NCBI GenBank assembly: GCA_026874595.1
Contig: CM049311.1
Coordinates: forward strand, 60,330,453-60,394,452
Direction: 5' to 3'
Length of the DNA: 64,000 bases
Source: Sipunculus nudus
Taxonomy: Eukaryota > Annelida > Sipuncula > Golfingiida > Sipunculidae
Shown one piece after another: positions 14,801 through 29,800 of this stretch. A program made the position numbers and the translations under genes. The notes under the pieces were generated by a model, which did not search any database, was not told where the DNA came from, and worked only from the letters and a program-made list of their open reading frames with translations. The stretch's first letter is position 1. Every line of letters starts with the position of its first letter.

Positions 14801-17800
14801 TTTCCAATACTTAGAAAACCACCAAACTCGCTTCATGCTTGTGCAAACAGGCAACTATAGGGCCATTAAAGATCTTAATTTATTTTAAAAATGATCAGTT
14901 AAATCACACTAGCAGACAAGTGAAAGCATTTGTTCATTTTAACGATGCACACATTCCTTTAATGTCTAACACTTGGAACGATCATATACCGCACAAATAT
15001 GAGATTGTGGAATGATTGATCAATTTTTGCCAGTTTTGACAAATGAATTTTTCAATAAAATTAGTTGGATCACTGTATTTTTTAGGTTCGTCACATAACC
15101 GGAAACAAAGACTTCATATTTTTGGCCTAATAGTGTTTAATATAACTTCATTACATATACATATTTGTTTACATCATTTTATCATTCCAGGGTACTGCTG
15201 TGTAACTATATTTGAATTAAAAAAGATAGTCATCTTTGTAGTTTGATTCACAAATGTGAAACCCTTTATCACTGTGAATCATGTGCATCTATATTTTGAC
15301 TTTTCAAAAACTTGTGTCTCATCACATCTCATCAGATGTAATGCAAGTGATGGAAATTTAAGTTATTCCTGTTCTGACATAATAAGAATAATGAAAATAA
15401 TTGGTTGTCTGGTGGAGGCAGTCAACATTAAAACATCAGTTAAATAAGTTTTTAAGATCCTTCAGAGGTTTGTTGAATCTCGTATCACACATGTTCCCAG
15501 TATAAATTCATGGTTCTGCCATCTAATGGTGAAAGGTAGACTCGTATTCCATCTGGTCACAAACACAATGCAAGTACCTATGAACAGGAAACCGTATTTC
15601 TCAAGTACATGTTAACTGTTGAGCCCTTTCTGTGCCCCTTTTCTCTGACCATTCGTGCATCCACTGCATAATCGGTGTGTGACAGTCACAACATATTCAG
15701 CATAAGAATTGTTTTCATTGGTGATTACTATCCAGATATTAAATAATAAGTCAAATAGGCTTTATATATCATATAAGATTCACTAAACATGACTTAATAT
15801 AAATGGCTTTGGTGTCAAAAAAATTAGACAGAGGGCTAGTGCGAGCTGCTTGGTTAGCGAAGCATTACTAGCTGAAAGATGTTTGAATAGACATCACAGT
15901 GTGTACATCAACAATGAGAGTGTCCTTACCATCATAGGATGTGGTTTATACAAGTGAATGCTCATGGATTGCAGCAGCAGATTCAATAGTTCGCCCTCTG
16001 TCATAATATTCTGTACTTTTGAAGTAAACACAGACTGGGGCCACACTTTGCTTCCCTAACAGTTTGTAAACTGGATGTGTTACCAGCCAACCAGGGCCCT
16101 TGGAGTTCATCATTAATCAATAAATATTGGTATGCGTGTTGTCCTGATATCATTGTAATAGAAAAAAAAGTTAAAAACTATGATGACATCATTTTTATTG
16201 ATGAGTCAAAACTGTATTAATAATTTTGTAATATGAACAAAACTGTAACAAATATATATTGCTATATTATTCATGCATATAAATAATTCAAAACATTCAG
16301 GATATACATTTAAGAAAGACACTAACCACAGAGTGAAGAATGGGTCATAATTATCACAGTATACATATTGAGGTTCATCTGAACATACTTACAATTGTTA
16401 GATGTATAGAGCTTTGTCACTCATGCATGAGACAGAGTTGACAGAAACACTGATGTCATATTTGCTATGCTAACACTAAATGATTTAATTTTTAGTCAGA
16501 AGATTGTGTCATAACTTTATCATGACAATATGAAAATGTTTCAAACAATACCATAAACAGTTTATCAAAAAAAGAAGATAAAAAAAGATGATTTCTTTAG
16601 ATATTGAATGAACTCAGAGATATACTTTTCAGAATAAAATTGTTATGCAGTTTGTGCTGAACACAGGGCATTCTGTACAGTTTCCCATCTTAATTGTAGT
16701 TTAATTCTGATTTATCATACCTAGATGCTGACATGGGATTCTAAAAGGGTAATCTAAGTGTACTCCATCATATAAACCAGCAGCTGTCAGGTATCAGCCC
16801 AGTGTCTGCCATTTATGTACACAGCCACTAGGCAACAGGGCTGGCTGGCTAAGTGGTAAATCATGGTTGGGAGGGGTCCTTAGGCTCACCACAAAGTGTA
16901 ACAATTGTTGTGTTAAGGGGATGTCTTTTCACCAGATGACTATAGGCCTCAGGAATGTTGGGAGTTATACTTTTTTGTGTATTTCTCATACTTACTTGAA
17001 AAAAACATAGGTATATAAAAACCACTTGAATCCAGAGGGGGCCAGTAAAGAAGGTGGGGGATATGAGACAGGGGAGATTCACAGAAATTCTAATGTCATT
17101 TTCCATAAAATTCTACGTGATACTAATAACTAAAATTGATATCATCTTTGCATGTTGTGGTATAGAATAATCTTTTATCAAGTGACACATTATACGAGGC
17201 TATCACAGAAAAATGCAGAGTATCTGCTTGATTCATCTTTTGCAATTTGAAGAGGAGAAAATTGGTCTTTCATTGTTGTTGCCTATACTTTTGTATACCG
17301 AGCCACATGGTAGGCATTGTATGGATAAAGCTGCAGGTAGGAACCTGCTAAGTAAATTGTAACTTCTGTCTTTGACACTTTTGTTCACTTTATATTCACA
17401 GGGTTAAATGTAAGTGATTTTTCCAGGATACAGTGATTTGCTATGTTTCCTTTTTCCCAGTACAGTGATGGAGTAAATCCATTTAATACAAATGCTTGAT
17501 GTAAAATACACACTACAGTAACTACTTTCATTTTGAGTCAGGGTGACAGAGGAAAATCAAACAAAATACTTTTTTTTATAGAATATTAATTTAAAAATAC
17601 TAATGATATTTATCATATCCATCATTCATTCATGGCTGATATGAAAGATTTGTCATTTTGTATAAAATCAATTATTTGCCTTGTGACCAGGCATTTATGC
17701 AATATGAGAAATGCCAATGAGGCTACAGAGTAAATGAGTATTCACTTGTATAGATGGGGCATCTGTTTCCTGAAATATCATGAAATTCAAACCCTCTTGA

Positions 17801-20800
17801 ACAAAAAGACAATCCACAGTATATTGTTTATATTTTGTGAGTTATAAAATGTGTTAAATCTTGGCCTTGGAGATCATGTATAGTATGTGAGAGTATCTGG
17901 GTGCACTGACATGACACTGATAATGGTTGAGAGGTTTGCAGTGATATACCACTTCAGTGCTGACTGATAAGACCATCACTATATCACCGTACTGGGACAT
18001 ACCATGGATGTCACTGGTTGTGCAGTTACAGAAATATGTGTAGGATCCTGAAATAGATATGTCACATTGGATGGATCGACTTAAAATATTGTAAACATTA
18101 TTGCACACTGTCATACATAATGAGAATAACACAACATACCAGGAACCATAATATAAACAAAACTGTATATACAGATGATATACACAAATATTTTGCTACA
18201 TGGTCCAGATAAATTAATATATATAAAAAAAAAGAATTAAATGTCATTTGTAATGGTGATATATATATGGGTCTGATAGAAATCTATCATCACAATAGAT
18301 CATGTTGGATTGACAGTTTTCTGTCATTATGGTATTAGTGTCAATTGGACAAGTTATTATTTATTGTAAATTTATCATTATGATGTGTTGGTTTGACAGG
18401 ATTCTAATATGTCAGATAATGTTGGTTTGACTAGATATCATTGTGACATATGGATTGACAGTTTTATCATAATGACAGGCAAATTTGTTGATTTTACATA
18501 ATTCAACATAATGAGAGTCAATCTTACTTTCTTATATGACCAAAATCTCCTATGTTTGGGTTCTGTCAGTCTGTGTTCCAAAATATCTGTTGACATGAAT
18601 GGAATGTAGCATTTTCACATATTGGATTCCTATAATGATTTTAATGTAATAAACTCCTTATTTTTGATATCTCTTTAGTTAATCACTTGTTTATTTAGAT
18701 AACATATGCATTAATTGAGTCTAATGATGTACCTATTTTTCTAGGAATTATATTCTTGTTTTATTACTGTAACACATGTGAATATATTTAATAATCTTTC
18801 AGGTGTTCATACCTGCAGACCCTGAGTACCATGGAACGGGTCGACAGGAGCGAGTACTTGAAGACAATGAGTGTCCACTACAGCTGCTGCTCCAGCTCAA
18901 CCCCAGTAAAGGTAGGTCTCATGTTGGCTGAGAATTATCTTCAGTTCTTCAGGTGATTCTTTTTTTCTGTTCCTGACCATCTATCCCTTCCTAGTTTTGA
19001 TTTTGACATAAGGGTATGTCACACATGCAAAAAACTAGAATCCGCAATCTAAGGAATGCAAGCCTCCACCATGTAGGGGGGTTCCTATTGTGGGAAACTC
19101 CCAACCCATATTTGCAGTCACTGATTACACCCATATTCCATGCTTCATTCATGGAAAAGTGACTGTACACTTGTGGAAATTCCTTTATGACATTCCTGAA
19201 TCTGGAACCTGTGCTGGCTCCATACCAAAATCTAATTGATTCTTCATTGGTCCATCTGGGAATGAGCTGAAAATTTCGTGAGATTCTGTTTGTGATTGCA
19301 TGAGATATGTTGTGAAGAAACACAAACAGGGATGAATGCAGAGGCAAAATATGATTGTGTGACCAGGTATATTCTCAGTATTCTGACACATCATCTGTTT
19401 AAGTAGCTCTTATCTAAAACTATCTTTTTGCCAGAAATTGTCATGTTTTATGCAGGAATATGCAGAAATGAGAAATTTTTGCAATAATGATATTTATAGC
19501 TTATCCATGGCAAAACTTGGGCAGTTCATTTAACTAAAAAATTCCCCAGATGTCTGACCCAATCAGCTGTTACTGAACCAGAAATGTGCAGATTAACTTT
19601 TCTAAGTTACAAATTAAATATCCCTGCTGCACAGTCTATTTCTAAATTTAATCAAAGGCGTGGATGATATATATGTTTTGTGGTATGTGCCTATGTTGAC
19701 AACCAGAGTGATAAGAACTTCAGAAGTGATCTTTTGTTAGTGGTGATGGGTAAGTGGTGACACCTGGTATGTCATCATAGAACTAGAAGTCTGAAACCAT
19801 GTGAGTGATCATGGTTTATCATAAAATTTTAGTTTTGCTGTATTTTATGTTACAAATAATACAATTTCCATTTTTGCAAGCTCACAATTGCAAATTCTAA
19901 TTTTACTTTTGGCATTCATTTCTAATTATTGAAACATAAAAAATATTCAACTGAGCGAAGGTCTGTCAGGTTTTATACCACATGCCAGAATTATTGTATC
20001 CCCAGACAAAGTCGGGGGATACTATGTTTTCATACCGGTCCCGCCGCTGCCGCCGCCGCATATAAATCTTGTTGGCGCGATAACCCAAAAAATATTTCAC
20101 GGAACTTTACCAAATTTGGTATATGTATAGATATGGGTGAGAGGACGACGCCTATTTAAAATGAGGTCATGACCTTTACTAAGAGAGTGTCCTTGACCTT
20201 GAATAGGTCCAATTTTGGGGAAAATCACACAAATTCTTTAATATCTCAAGAAATCTTGCATGGATTTATCCCAAAATCAAGTTGATGGAAGATCATGGAT
20301 AGGGTTGTCATGTTCCAGAAACTGGTGGCGCCACCTATTATTCTTTACTTGTTTTCGTGCCGTTTAATACCCCCAAAATTGCTACCTTACAGTACTGTGA
20401 GCATTGTAAGTCAAAAACTAATGGACGGATTTCTTTTATATTATGCATATACATAGGTATGGGTTATGGGATGATGTTTATTTAAATTGGGGTCATGACC
20501 TTTCCTATGATAGTGGCCTTGACCTTGAATATTGCCATATATGGTGAAAATCACACACCTCTTATGATATCTCCAGTGTTGATAGCCATATGGATTTCAA
20601 ACATGACTTATGTATGGCCCACCACTAAAGTAAGAACCCTATAGATTCTAGGGTCATGAGGTCAAAGGTCAAGGTCACTGGACTGACATTTTAAAAGATA
20701 CTGTGGATGCATTTTAAGCCAAACTTTTATCCTAGGTCTTCCATTTTGAATATATAGCTCACTTGCCAATAGTGGATGATCCATATAAATTTTGGGGTCA

Positions 20801-23800
20801 CAAGGTCAAAGGTCAAGGCCACAGGAGCTATCTGTCCAAAAATTAGTTTCTGGATGATAATTCCTGCTTTTATTGATGTATTGATTTTAAACTTGACTTA
20901 TATATGTCCCATTGAAAAAGCAAGACTCCAATTGATTTTGGGGTCATGAGGTCAAAGGTCAAGGTCACAGGACGGGCATTTTAAAAGATACTGTGGATGC
21001 ATTTTAAGCCAAACATTTCATCTCAGACCTTTCATCTTGCACATGTAAGTCATCTGCCAATAGAGGAAGACCCCTATCAGTTTTGAGGTCACAAGGTCAA
21101 AGGTGAAGGTCACAGGAGCCATCTGTCCAAAAATTAGTTTCTGGATGATAATTCCTGCTTTTATTGATGTATTGATTTCAAACTTGACTTATATATGTCC
21201 CATTGGAAAAGCATAACCCAAATTGATTTTGGGGTCATGAGGTCAAAGGTCAAGGTCACAGGAAACCTCTTTAAAAAGATTAAGGATGCATTTTCAGCCA
21301 AACAATTCATCTCAGATCTTTCATCTTGCACATATAGTTCACCTGCCGAGGGTGGAAGACCCCTATCAATTTTGAGGTCACAAGGTCAAAGGTGAAGGTC
21401 ACAGGAGCCATCCGTCCAAAAATTAGTTTCTGGATGATAATTCCTGCTTTTATTGATGTATGGATTTCAAACTTGACTTATATATGTCCCATTGGGAAAG
21501 CAAGACCCAAATTGATTTTGAGATTATGAGGTCAAAGGTCAAGGTCACAGGACGCACCTTTAAAAAGATGTGGATGCATTTTCAGCCAAACATTTCATTT
21601 CAGATCTTTCATCTTGCACGTATAGTTCTCCTGCCAAGAGAGGAAGAACCCTATCAATTTTGAGGTCACAAGGTCAAAGGTGAAGGTCACAGGAGCCATC
21701 TGTCCAAAAATTAGTTTCTGGATGATAATTCCTTCTTTTATTGATGTATGGATTTCAAACTCGACTTGTATTTGACCCATTGGAAAAGCAAGACCTGAAT
21801 TGATTTTGGGGTCATGAGGTCAAAGGTCAAGGTCACAGGAAACCTCTTTTAAAAGATTGTGGATGCATTTTCAGCCAAACAATTCATCTCAGATCTTTCA
21901 TCTTGCACATATAGTTCACCTGCCAAGAGTGGAAGACCCCTATCAATTTTGAGGTCACAAGGTCAAAGGTGAAGGTCACAGGAGCCATCAGTCCAAAATT
22001 TAGTTTCTGGATGATAATTCCTGCTTTTATTGATGTATGGATTTCAAACTTGACTTGTATATGTCCCATTGGGAAAGCAAGACCTGAATTGATTTTGGGG
22101 TCATGAGGTCAAAGGTCAAGGTCACAGGACACATCTTTAAAAAGATGTGGATGCATTTTCAGCCAAACATTTCATCTCAGATCTTTCATCTTGCACATAT
22201 AGTTCTCCTGCCAAGAGAGGAAGAACACTATCAATTTTGAGGTCACAAGGTCAAAGGTGAAGGTCACAGGAGCCATCTGTCCAAAAATTAGTTTCTGGAT
22301 GATAATTCCTGCTTTTATTGATGTATTGATTTCAAACTTGACTTATATATGTCCCATTGGAAAAGCATAACCCAAATTGATTTTGGGGTCATGAGGTCAA
22401 AGGTCAAGGTCACAGGACACATCTTTAAAAAGATGTGGATGCATTTTCAGCCAAACATTTCATCTCAGATCTTTCATCTTGCACATATAGTTCTCCTGCC
22501 AAGAGAGGAAGAACACTATCAATTTTGAGGTCACAAGGCCAGAGGTGAAGGTCACAGGAGCCATCTGTCCAAAAATTAGTTTCTGGGTGATAATTCCTGC
22601 TTTATTGATGTTTAGATTTCAAACCTAACTTCCATATGTCCCATTGGAAAAGCAAGACCAGAATTGATTTTGGGGTCATGAGGTCAAAGGTCAAGGTCAC
22701 AGGACACATCTTTAAAAAGATCAAGGTCACAGGACCAACATCTTCAACAAGATTGTGGATTGTTAGATGGAAGAAACAATAAATATGCCAAGTGTCAGTA
22801 TATGCTGCTAAAAATGGGGGTCTATTTATAAAGGGGGTGGGGGCCTACTATGTCTGGGGATACTCTGGCACCTGCGGTGCCAAGAAATGTCTAGTTATTT
22901 TGGACATCAGATTTTCTAATTAATTTAGTGCAAAAATCCATAAAAGTGAGGTACAGTTAATTTGCAGCATTCTTTCAAATCATCATGTTTTATATGCACA
23001 TTAAGTTTTATGAAATTCCAATGAAGACTTGTTGAGATATCAAGATCTAAAGTTTGGTGTATTTTGGAGGGGGGGACACCCGATATACGTTCAAGTGAAA
23101 TCCAGGTGTGTTAAATTATATACAATGTATATCTGTCTTAAAGGAAGTTTTAATTATTTAAATGTCATGTCATACAAAGGTGTGTTTAATAAAAAAAACA
23201 GTACATTTAATAAAAAGGCGGTTCTGTTTTATCCAATCGTTGTATCCCCAGACAAAGTTAGGATACCATGGAGATGCTGCTGCAGAGATTTCTTTCAGGC
23301 GAGATAACTAAAAAAATATTTCACCTATCTTTACCAAACTTGAAATTTGCATAGATATGGGTGAGTTGATGAAGTCTATTGAAAATGGGGTCATGACCTT
23401 TACTAGGAGAGTGACCTTGACCTTAAAATAGGTCCATTTTGGGAGAAAATCCCACCAATTCTATATATCTCAAGAAATCATACCTATTTTATGTTTATAA
23501 AAATATTAATATATGTCCCATCACAAAAATGGAACCTGGTAAAACTATGAAAAATTGCTTGAGTGCGAAAATTGAGCCCTGTTAATATAAAGCCAACCAT
23601 GGTGTGCTGCTGAAGATATGGGCCAATTCTTATAGGGGGGATTAATTTTCTAGGGATACTAATTAAGCTCCTGCAGTGCCAAGAAATCCTCGTTTTAATA
23701 TGGTACATAAGAATTTATCTATGTGTATCTCAGAGACTCTTGACACACATTAACTGCTACAGCTGTTATATACCCCTGCCCATAGGGTTGCGGATATACA

Positions 23801-26800
23801 GGATCACAGTTGGTTATATTAATGATAATTAGGGAATATTGTTGTCTGATACAGTAACTTGCATATACAGTATATACCTGTGCCATCTTTCAGGTACCCT
23901 CATCTTCCACATACAGAGAAGAGAAGGTCTGGGAGGGATGGGACCTGATCCCAAGAGGAAAAAGAATAAGAAATCTGGTCAGATAGCTCCGGATGCTGGG
24001 TACCCACAGGAACCTGTACCCCAAGAGATGCTGCCCTACCTGATGGAAGTCAATCCAGGTGTGTAGGCAATGTCAGGATTAACTCATAGTATGAGTCGCA
24101 TTCAGTTAACTGTATGTTTATAGAGAGGCACATGGTGACAAATAACATATGGCAAGCTGTGCTTCAGATACTAACTGTGTAGATGTTAAAGTCCTGATTT
24201 ATCTACATAGTTATGTTGTGTGCATAGACATGAATATAGTAACAGCCTCAGCAAGGTGTTTCAGTTAATTGTTTTGGACTCACCGAATGGTGTTTCGATA
24301 AAAGTACCCAGTGCAGCTATGTTTACAGATATGGATATCGTAACAACTCTAGCAAACACACTTCAGGTACTCTTTAATGCATAATCAGTTAAATATACAC
24401 AGTAAAAGCACCATGTACATAAACACTGATTTCACAAAAAAAGAAGCTCTGGAGAACTAAAAGACCAGTGTACCAGCTTTTTTGTGGAGAGGTGTGGCTT
24501 AACATAAGGAGAATATCAGTAATTTTGAGAAAATGTTTGTTTGAAATTTAAATGTTTTATTTTTGCATTGTTCAGATGGTTCCGTGTCAAGCAAACCACG
24601 TGCATACAGACTACAGCTGGATGTAACTGAAGTTGGTGGTGAACAGTCTCAGCATCCAAGCGGGCAGTATCTACAGGTAACTGAGACTGCGTGTGTCCTG
24701 TACATTGTTTAACAATTAACTGACAGCCAACTTCCTGTAATTTCAGTGCATGACATCCTGCTGGCATGGATTTTTAGTAATAGTGATCATTAATTAATCA
24801 TCTGTTTTTGTTGTTATATATTTTATTTGTAATTTATAATTTTATAAGAATTGTACATGTAAAATATTTTTACCTTTGAGAGTATGAAAATTTTATGGGT
24901 TGTTAACAGAAGGATTATTTTATAACAGTTTTGTTTTTTTAAACTAAAAATAATTCTAATTGACAAATGCAAGACAAAATTGTGATATTTTGGGGAGAAC
25001 AAAAATGAAAAAAAAACTGATAATGGATTTTCTCAAATAATATTTTTCTAACTGAGAATATAATTGTTTTAAGAAGAAATCTTAATATGGTATTCTAGCA
25101 CAATATTACTACTCAAGTAACAGCTTGTTTTTGTATTTGTTTCACATTGTGGATGATTTATTTGTCCCAAAGTAAATAATACACAAAGGGTTTCTTCAAG
25201 AAATAAGAACATAAATTTTCTTATAGAATGAATAGATAATGAAAATTTAACACATAGCATGTGCCAGTGGTAATCCTCATGTTTCAGTTGAATGTGTGAA
25301 ATAATTTACAGCATGGATTTACTTATTAAAAAACAACAAATATCTGACCAGAGGGAATGATTTTTACTTTTTTTTATTCTCCCAGTTGCAGCATGGAGGG
25401 CAAATGTTATATGTAAGTGTGGTCTTACAAGATTTGGTGATATCTTGTTGTTGTATATATTAATGATTGGTCTGTCTGGCTCCCTGGCATTGTCTCACCT
25501 GTAGTGCTCTGCTGTGATTAACCTGAGATCATCTGTATCTAAAATAATCACAATTTCAAATCGATGATGAATTGAAGATATTTCTTAAGTAAACAATCAG
25601 CAAATTAAATTGCATCTTTTGTTAAATTTTCTCCATATTTTATTTGCTCAGTTTAATCGATGAACCTGACTTTAGGTATTTAGTGAAACCCTTGTTGTAT
25701 TGGCATACTCCGAGCATATTTTTTTTTAGATTAGCACCAATCAGTATAAACATTAAAATCCTTTGAGTAAACCATTATATATTCTTCCCTGAGTTGATTA
25801 TGGTTTCTGGAGAGTTGCCTACATGGATCTTACAGTACTTACAGTACATATGATATGTCCTGATCATGTATTAGATGTTCCAAATAAAATTACTGAATTC
25901 AATGTAATAAGAGCCCCTACCATAATTAGTGCCCCTCATGGGTTTTTCTCCTTAAAAAATGGAAGGAATGTCAATACTCCCCGAAAAGCTATGGTAGTTG
26001 GTTATTACTGCTACTTTGCTTGATGATTTTGAGGGCGTAACTTTATATCAGGGTATCCCAAGCCCATAAATATTGGCTAGCAAAAGGAAATTTCCTTTAA
26101 AAATTTCCCCATATTACTCTAAAAAATGTCATATCATAACCTAGAACGGGCACTATTTATACAATATAATCACCCATACCATATTTACTATTGACATCTT
26201 CACTTACTGTCCGAAATATATCTAATCAAACTGAACCGTGGAAAGGAATTTAAGTGTTCTCGCATGGACTTAGTGTTCTGGCCAGTTGCATTAATTTAGA
26301 AGTAAACTGCGTCATTTAGGCCACGCTTGTTCACTGACTTTTGCTGAGTGTTACGACTATGACAGTCTGGCTAGATTCATTTGAAAAAATTAAATAATTA
26401 TAAAAAAATACCCAAGGTTGACATATTCCAGCACCATCTAGGCTTCATAAACGTTTTATTTTTTTGACACATGGACACCGTGTTAGCTTTTCAGCAATTA
26501 ACATATGACACCCGACTGTAATTCCTCATAAATGTCAGGATATGAATTGTCTCTTGATACTTTCTTTTGATGGTATCAACAGAGCTCAATTCTGGGTAAC
26601 TTTCGCTGTAACTGTACAGTTGTTTGAGCCAAGGGGAATGATTGGCTAACGCTTATGTCATAAGGTCAATGACTGTTACGTTTTAAGTGCGACACCCCCT
26701 GGATATATCATGGTGCGTTAATATTTTGGAAATGAAAGAAACCCTGGGAAAATACACATACAGTGTTACACCTCACAAGTCAATAAATTGTCAGTGAATA

Positions 26801-29800
26801 TCTTAAAACATATTGGCCACACTGGAAAAAAAACCAAACAAATACGCTCAAAATGTTGGTGGACAATCTTTCTCATCTTAAAATGTCAGCAATGAAATTG
26901 ATCTCACAGAGTGTGTCATTTCTGCACTTATCGTGTGGGCAGGCTATATGCAAATAAATTGTCATTAATCGGAATGCTTAAAATATAAGCAGTCCTATGT
27001 ATGCCAAGTTTGGGGGGGGGGGGGACAGAAAAACTTGATCCTTGTATTTTAAAATCTACATACACCGATTAAATTCATGAAATATACTGAATGCATGGGG
27101 GGAAAAATGCTTGTCTATTTTGATCTTTGGCCGCTTGGAACATATTCAGTTATGTTAAAGTTACCTGCTAATTTGCTCTTTGTGGGTCGGCAAAGACTCA
27201 CGGTGTTCGTCAGTTGGCATTTGCGACTTGTGAGAGATGGTTACACTTAGGAAAGTGCATTGGTCCAGGGGATATTTAAATAATAATTATAATAAAATAG
27301 GACAGCTTGTTCAGGTTTTTTGGTCTGTTTCTTGGATTTTCAGTCCTGTGATAAGCGGCATGATGGCATCAGCTACTTAAATGTGTCGGCTTGTTTATAT
27401 TAACAGTAGGTGTATATGATATGCAGGTACAGTTCTTATGTAATATGTTGGCATTAAGATGATGAATACACTAAATATATTATTTGGGTAGTTATCATTT
27501 ATAATATACTTTTACACTGTCATCATTTGGGCTTTTTTTTGCTTCCCAGGATAACTGCTAACATGCTGTTATGTCAACCGAAAGTGTCATTATCAGGGGA
27601 TCCAAAGAACTGACACAACTGGAACATAGTAGAAGGAAGGGGGGGTGCAATTTTTGCAAAAAAAAGTTAAAAATTAAATTTGAGAGTTCCTGGGGCACTT
27701 ATGTCAAATACAGTATATCTCAACTGGGTTAGTGCACCCACAATGTTACTATTTTTATGTTTTCTTGAAAAACACCTTTTCTTAAAAAAATTTCACTTGG
27801 GTCCACATGTTTCAGATATGTACAAGCTTGGCCCCTGGGGTATAGCTTTCAGATCTCTTCATATGTTGATTCTGAAGCCCTTACTCAAACACAGTATATA
27901 GTTAAGCACACTATATAGTTAGGCATGAGTACAAATTAGTTTTATAAATTTGTTTGCAAATATTTCAATATATTTCATAAATCTTTTTTAACTTTTCTTG
28001 AGAAGATTTTTATACTTTTTGCTAAATAATAACATGCTTTTTGCATATCCTTATCATAACCTCCTCAATATGTTTGATCATTATTTATTGATGTGCTGAT
28101 TCATCTTTAAGAAAACCCAACTTAACACTTTCCTGTGATATTTTAACCAATTACAGTAAAAAAGGCTTAATTCTCTTAAGTTAACACAGCTACATAGTTG
28201 TTACATGCTGATTGACTGCAGACTGACATGCTGCAGGAACTGGCCATTGGATGGCATGCCTATTATGAAGTGTCTAACATTAGCAGTCAGTCAGTTTGAT
28301 GGTATGAGCAGGCAAAAGTTTCACATATAACAAGTAAGCGGCTGTGTTAGCGGAGTTTAATTACAACAGTGCTATATCAGCCTCTATTTAATTTAGGAGT
28401 TTGTTACATGTACCATGAGATGAGACAGGAGTATCAGGTGCTCTGGTTGATTGAGGTTGATTCCATCCCCTGCCCTGCCTTTATTTTCTGGAACTGATCT
28501 GCTTAACCTAAAGATGGTCAAAGAGAGATGGTTTACTTACAGTTTACAGTGTGGTTACCTTGGGTGGATTATTTGTATCACATCATCTGTTGCAGTGTGT
28601 CTCAACTGTGTAAGCTGACAACTTGAGGTATAACAAACATGTCTTTTACAATGATCGGTACAAACAATTAGACATACAGTTTCAAGATTAATGAAAAAAA
28701 TAATGGTAGTCATGCAAGAGGACCACTTTTGTGTTGCATATTAAAATTTTGAAATACCTAACATACTAGGAATTTTCAGTAGATCCATCAACTAAGAAAA
28801 AAAATCATAATCTCTTATCCTAAAAATCAGCTTTCTCAGGAGTCATTCATGTCGTAGCCTAAAGGTGGTGTTGAAGTCATTGATAGACATTACATCCAGT
28901 GTTACTTTTTAACTTTTGATATGCATGTTTTTATTGTGAATTTTTTTTTCTGAAGATATATTAAAGGGTTTGAATATTATACAAATAAAATCTATGGCGT
29001 CAAGTTAGCAGCAATGAACCAACAATCCAGGCACTCTTTGCAGTTTAAATCAGATCATGAACAGGCACCTGTCAAACAAGTTGTCTTTATCTGATAAAAG
29101 ATGGCAGCACCTGTGCACAGTTCATATATCTGTTCATGTTTATCCTTGTGCTGGCTCAGTTACTGTACAGGCAACCCAGCATCAGCTACAAGAATGTTTG
29201 ATTGAAATACTGTTTTAATCCTGTTATGTCTGTACCTGTTACCAATCATTCAGAATGAAAACATATTTCTTTCATGTCATTCATAATTTTATAGGCAGTA
29301 ATAAAGGTTAATATAACATTTACATTTAAACCTGCACTCTGACATGAACACGGGCATTTGTGCCAGTCTGGTTGTATATATTCTGTACCACCTACAGTTT
29401 TCATTGCACTTGGGTTTACTCAAAGTGCACAATTCCAGCTTAAAAAAAAAACAGTAGAAACCTGGTAGATAGATGACATTGGACATACATATGAGCAAGG
29501 TGGAAATAGACATGTTTAAAGAAAGCAAAATCCCCTGCGTGAAAGCACTCGTGGGGGGGGGGGGGGGGGATACAATTTTTTGGCACAGTGGAACCCATCT
29601 CCCCTTCCCCATTTAAAGGAACTCCTCATGTTTAACCATGTGAAGCAAAAAAAAAAAAATTATTAAAATACTTATTACTGTTAGATTACTCATTTTAAGC
29701 TCTGTTCATGCTGTATTTGTGTTGTGTTAGCCTGGTAAGGCCCAACATTTTAAACCCAAGTTAAGCAAAGTGGATTTTTGATAGTTTAATAAGTTACCAT

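Noticed and set aside
18991-19394. 118- and 69-codon minus-strand frames
   Set aside because: They overlap in different registers and resemble no known family. No splice sites or partner exons support them.
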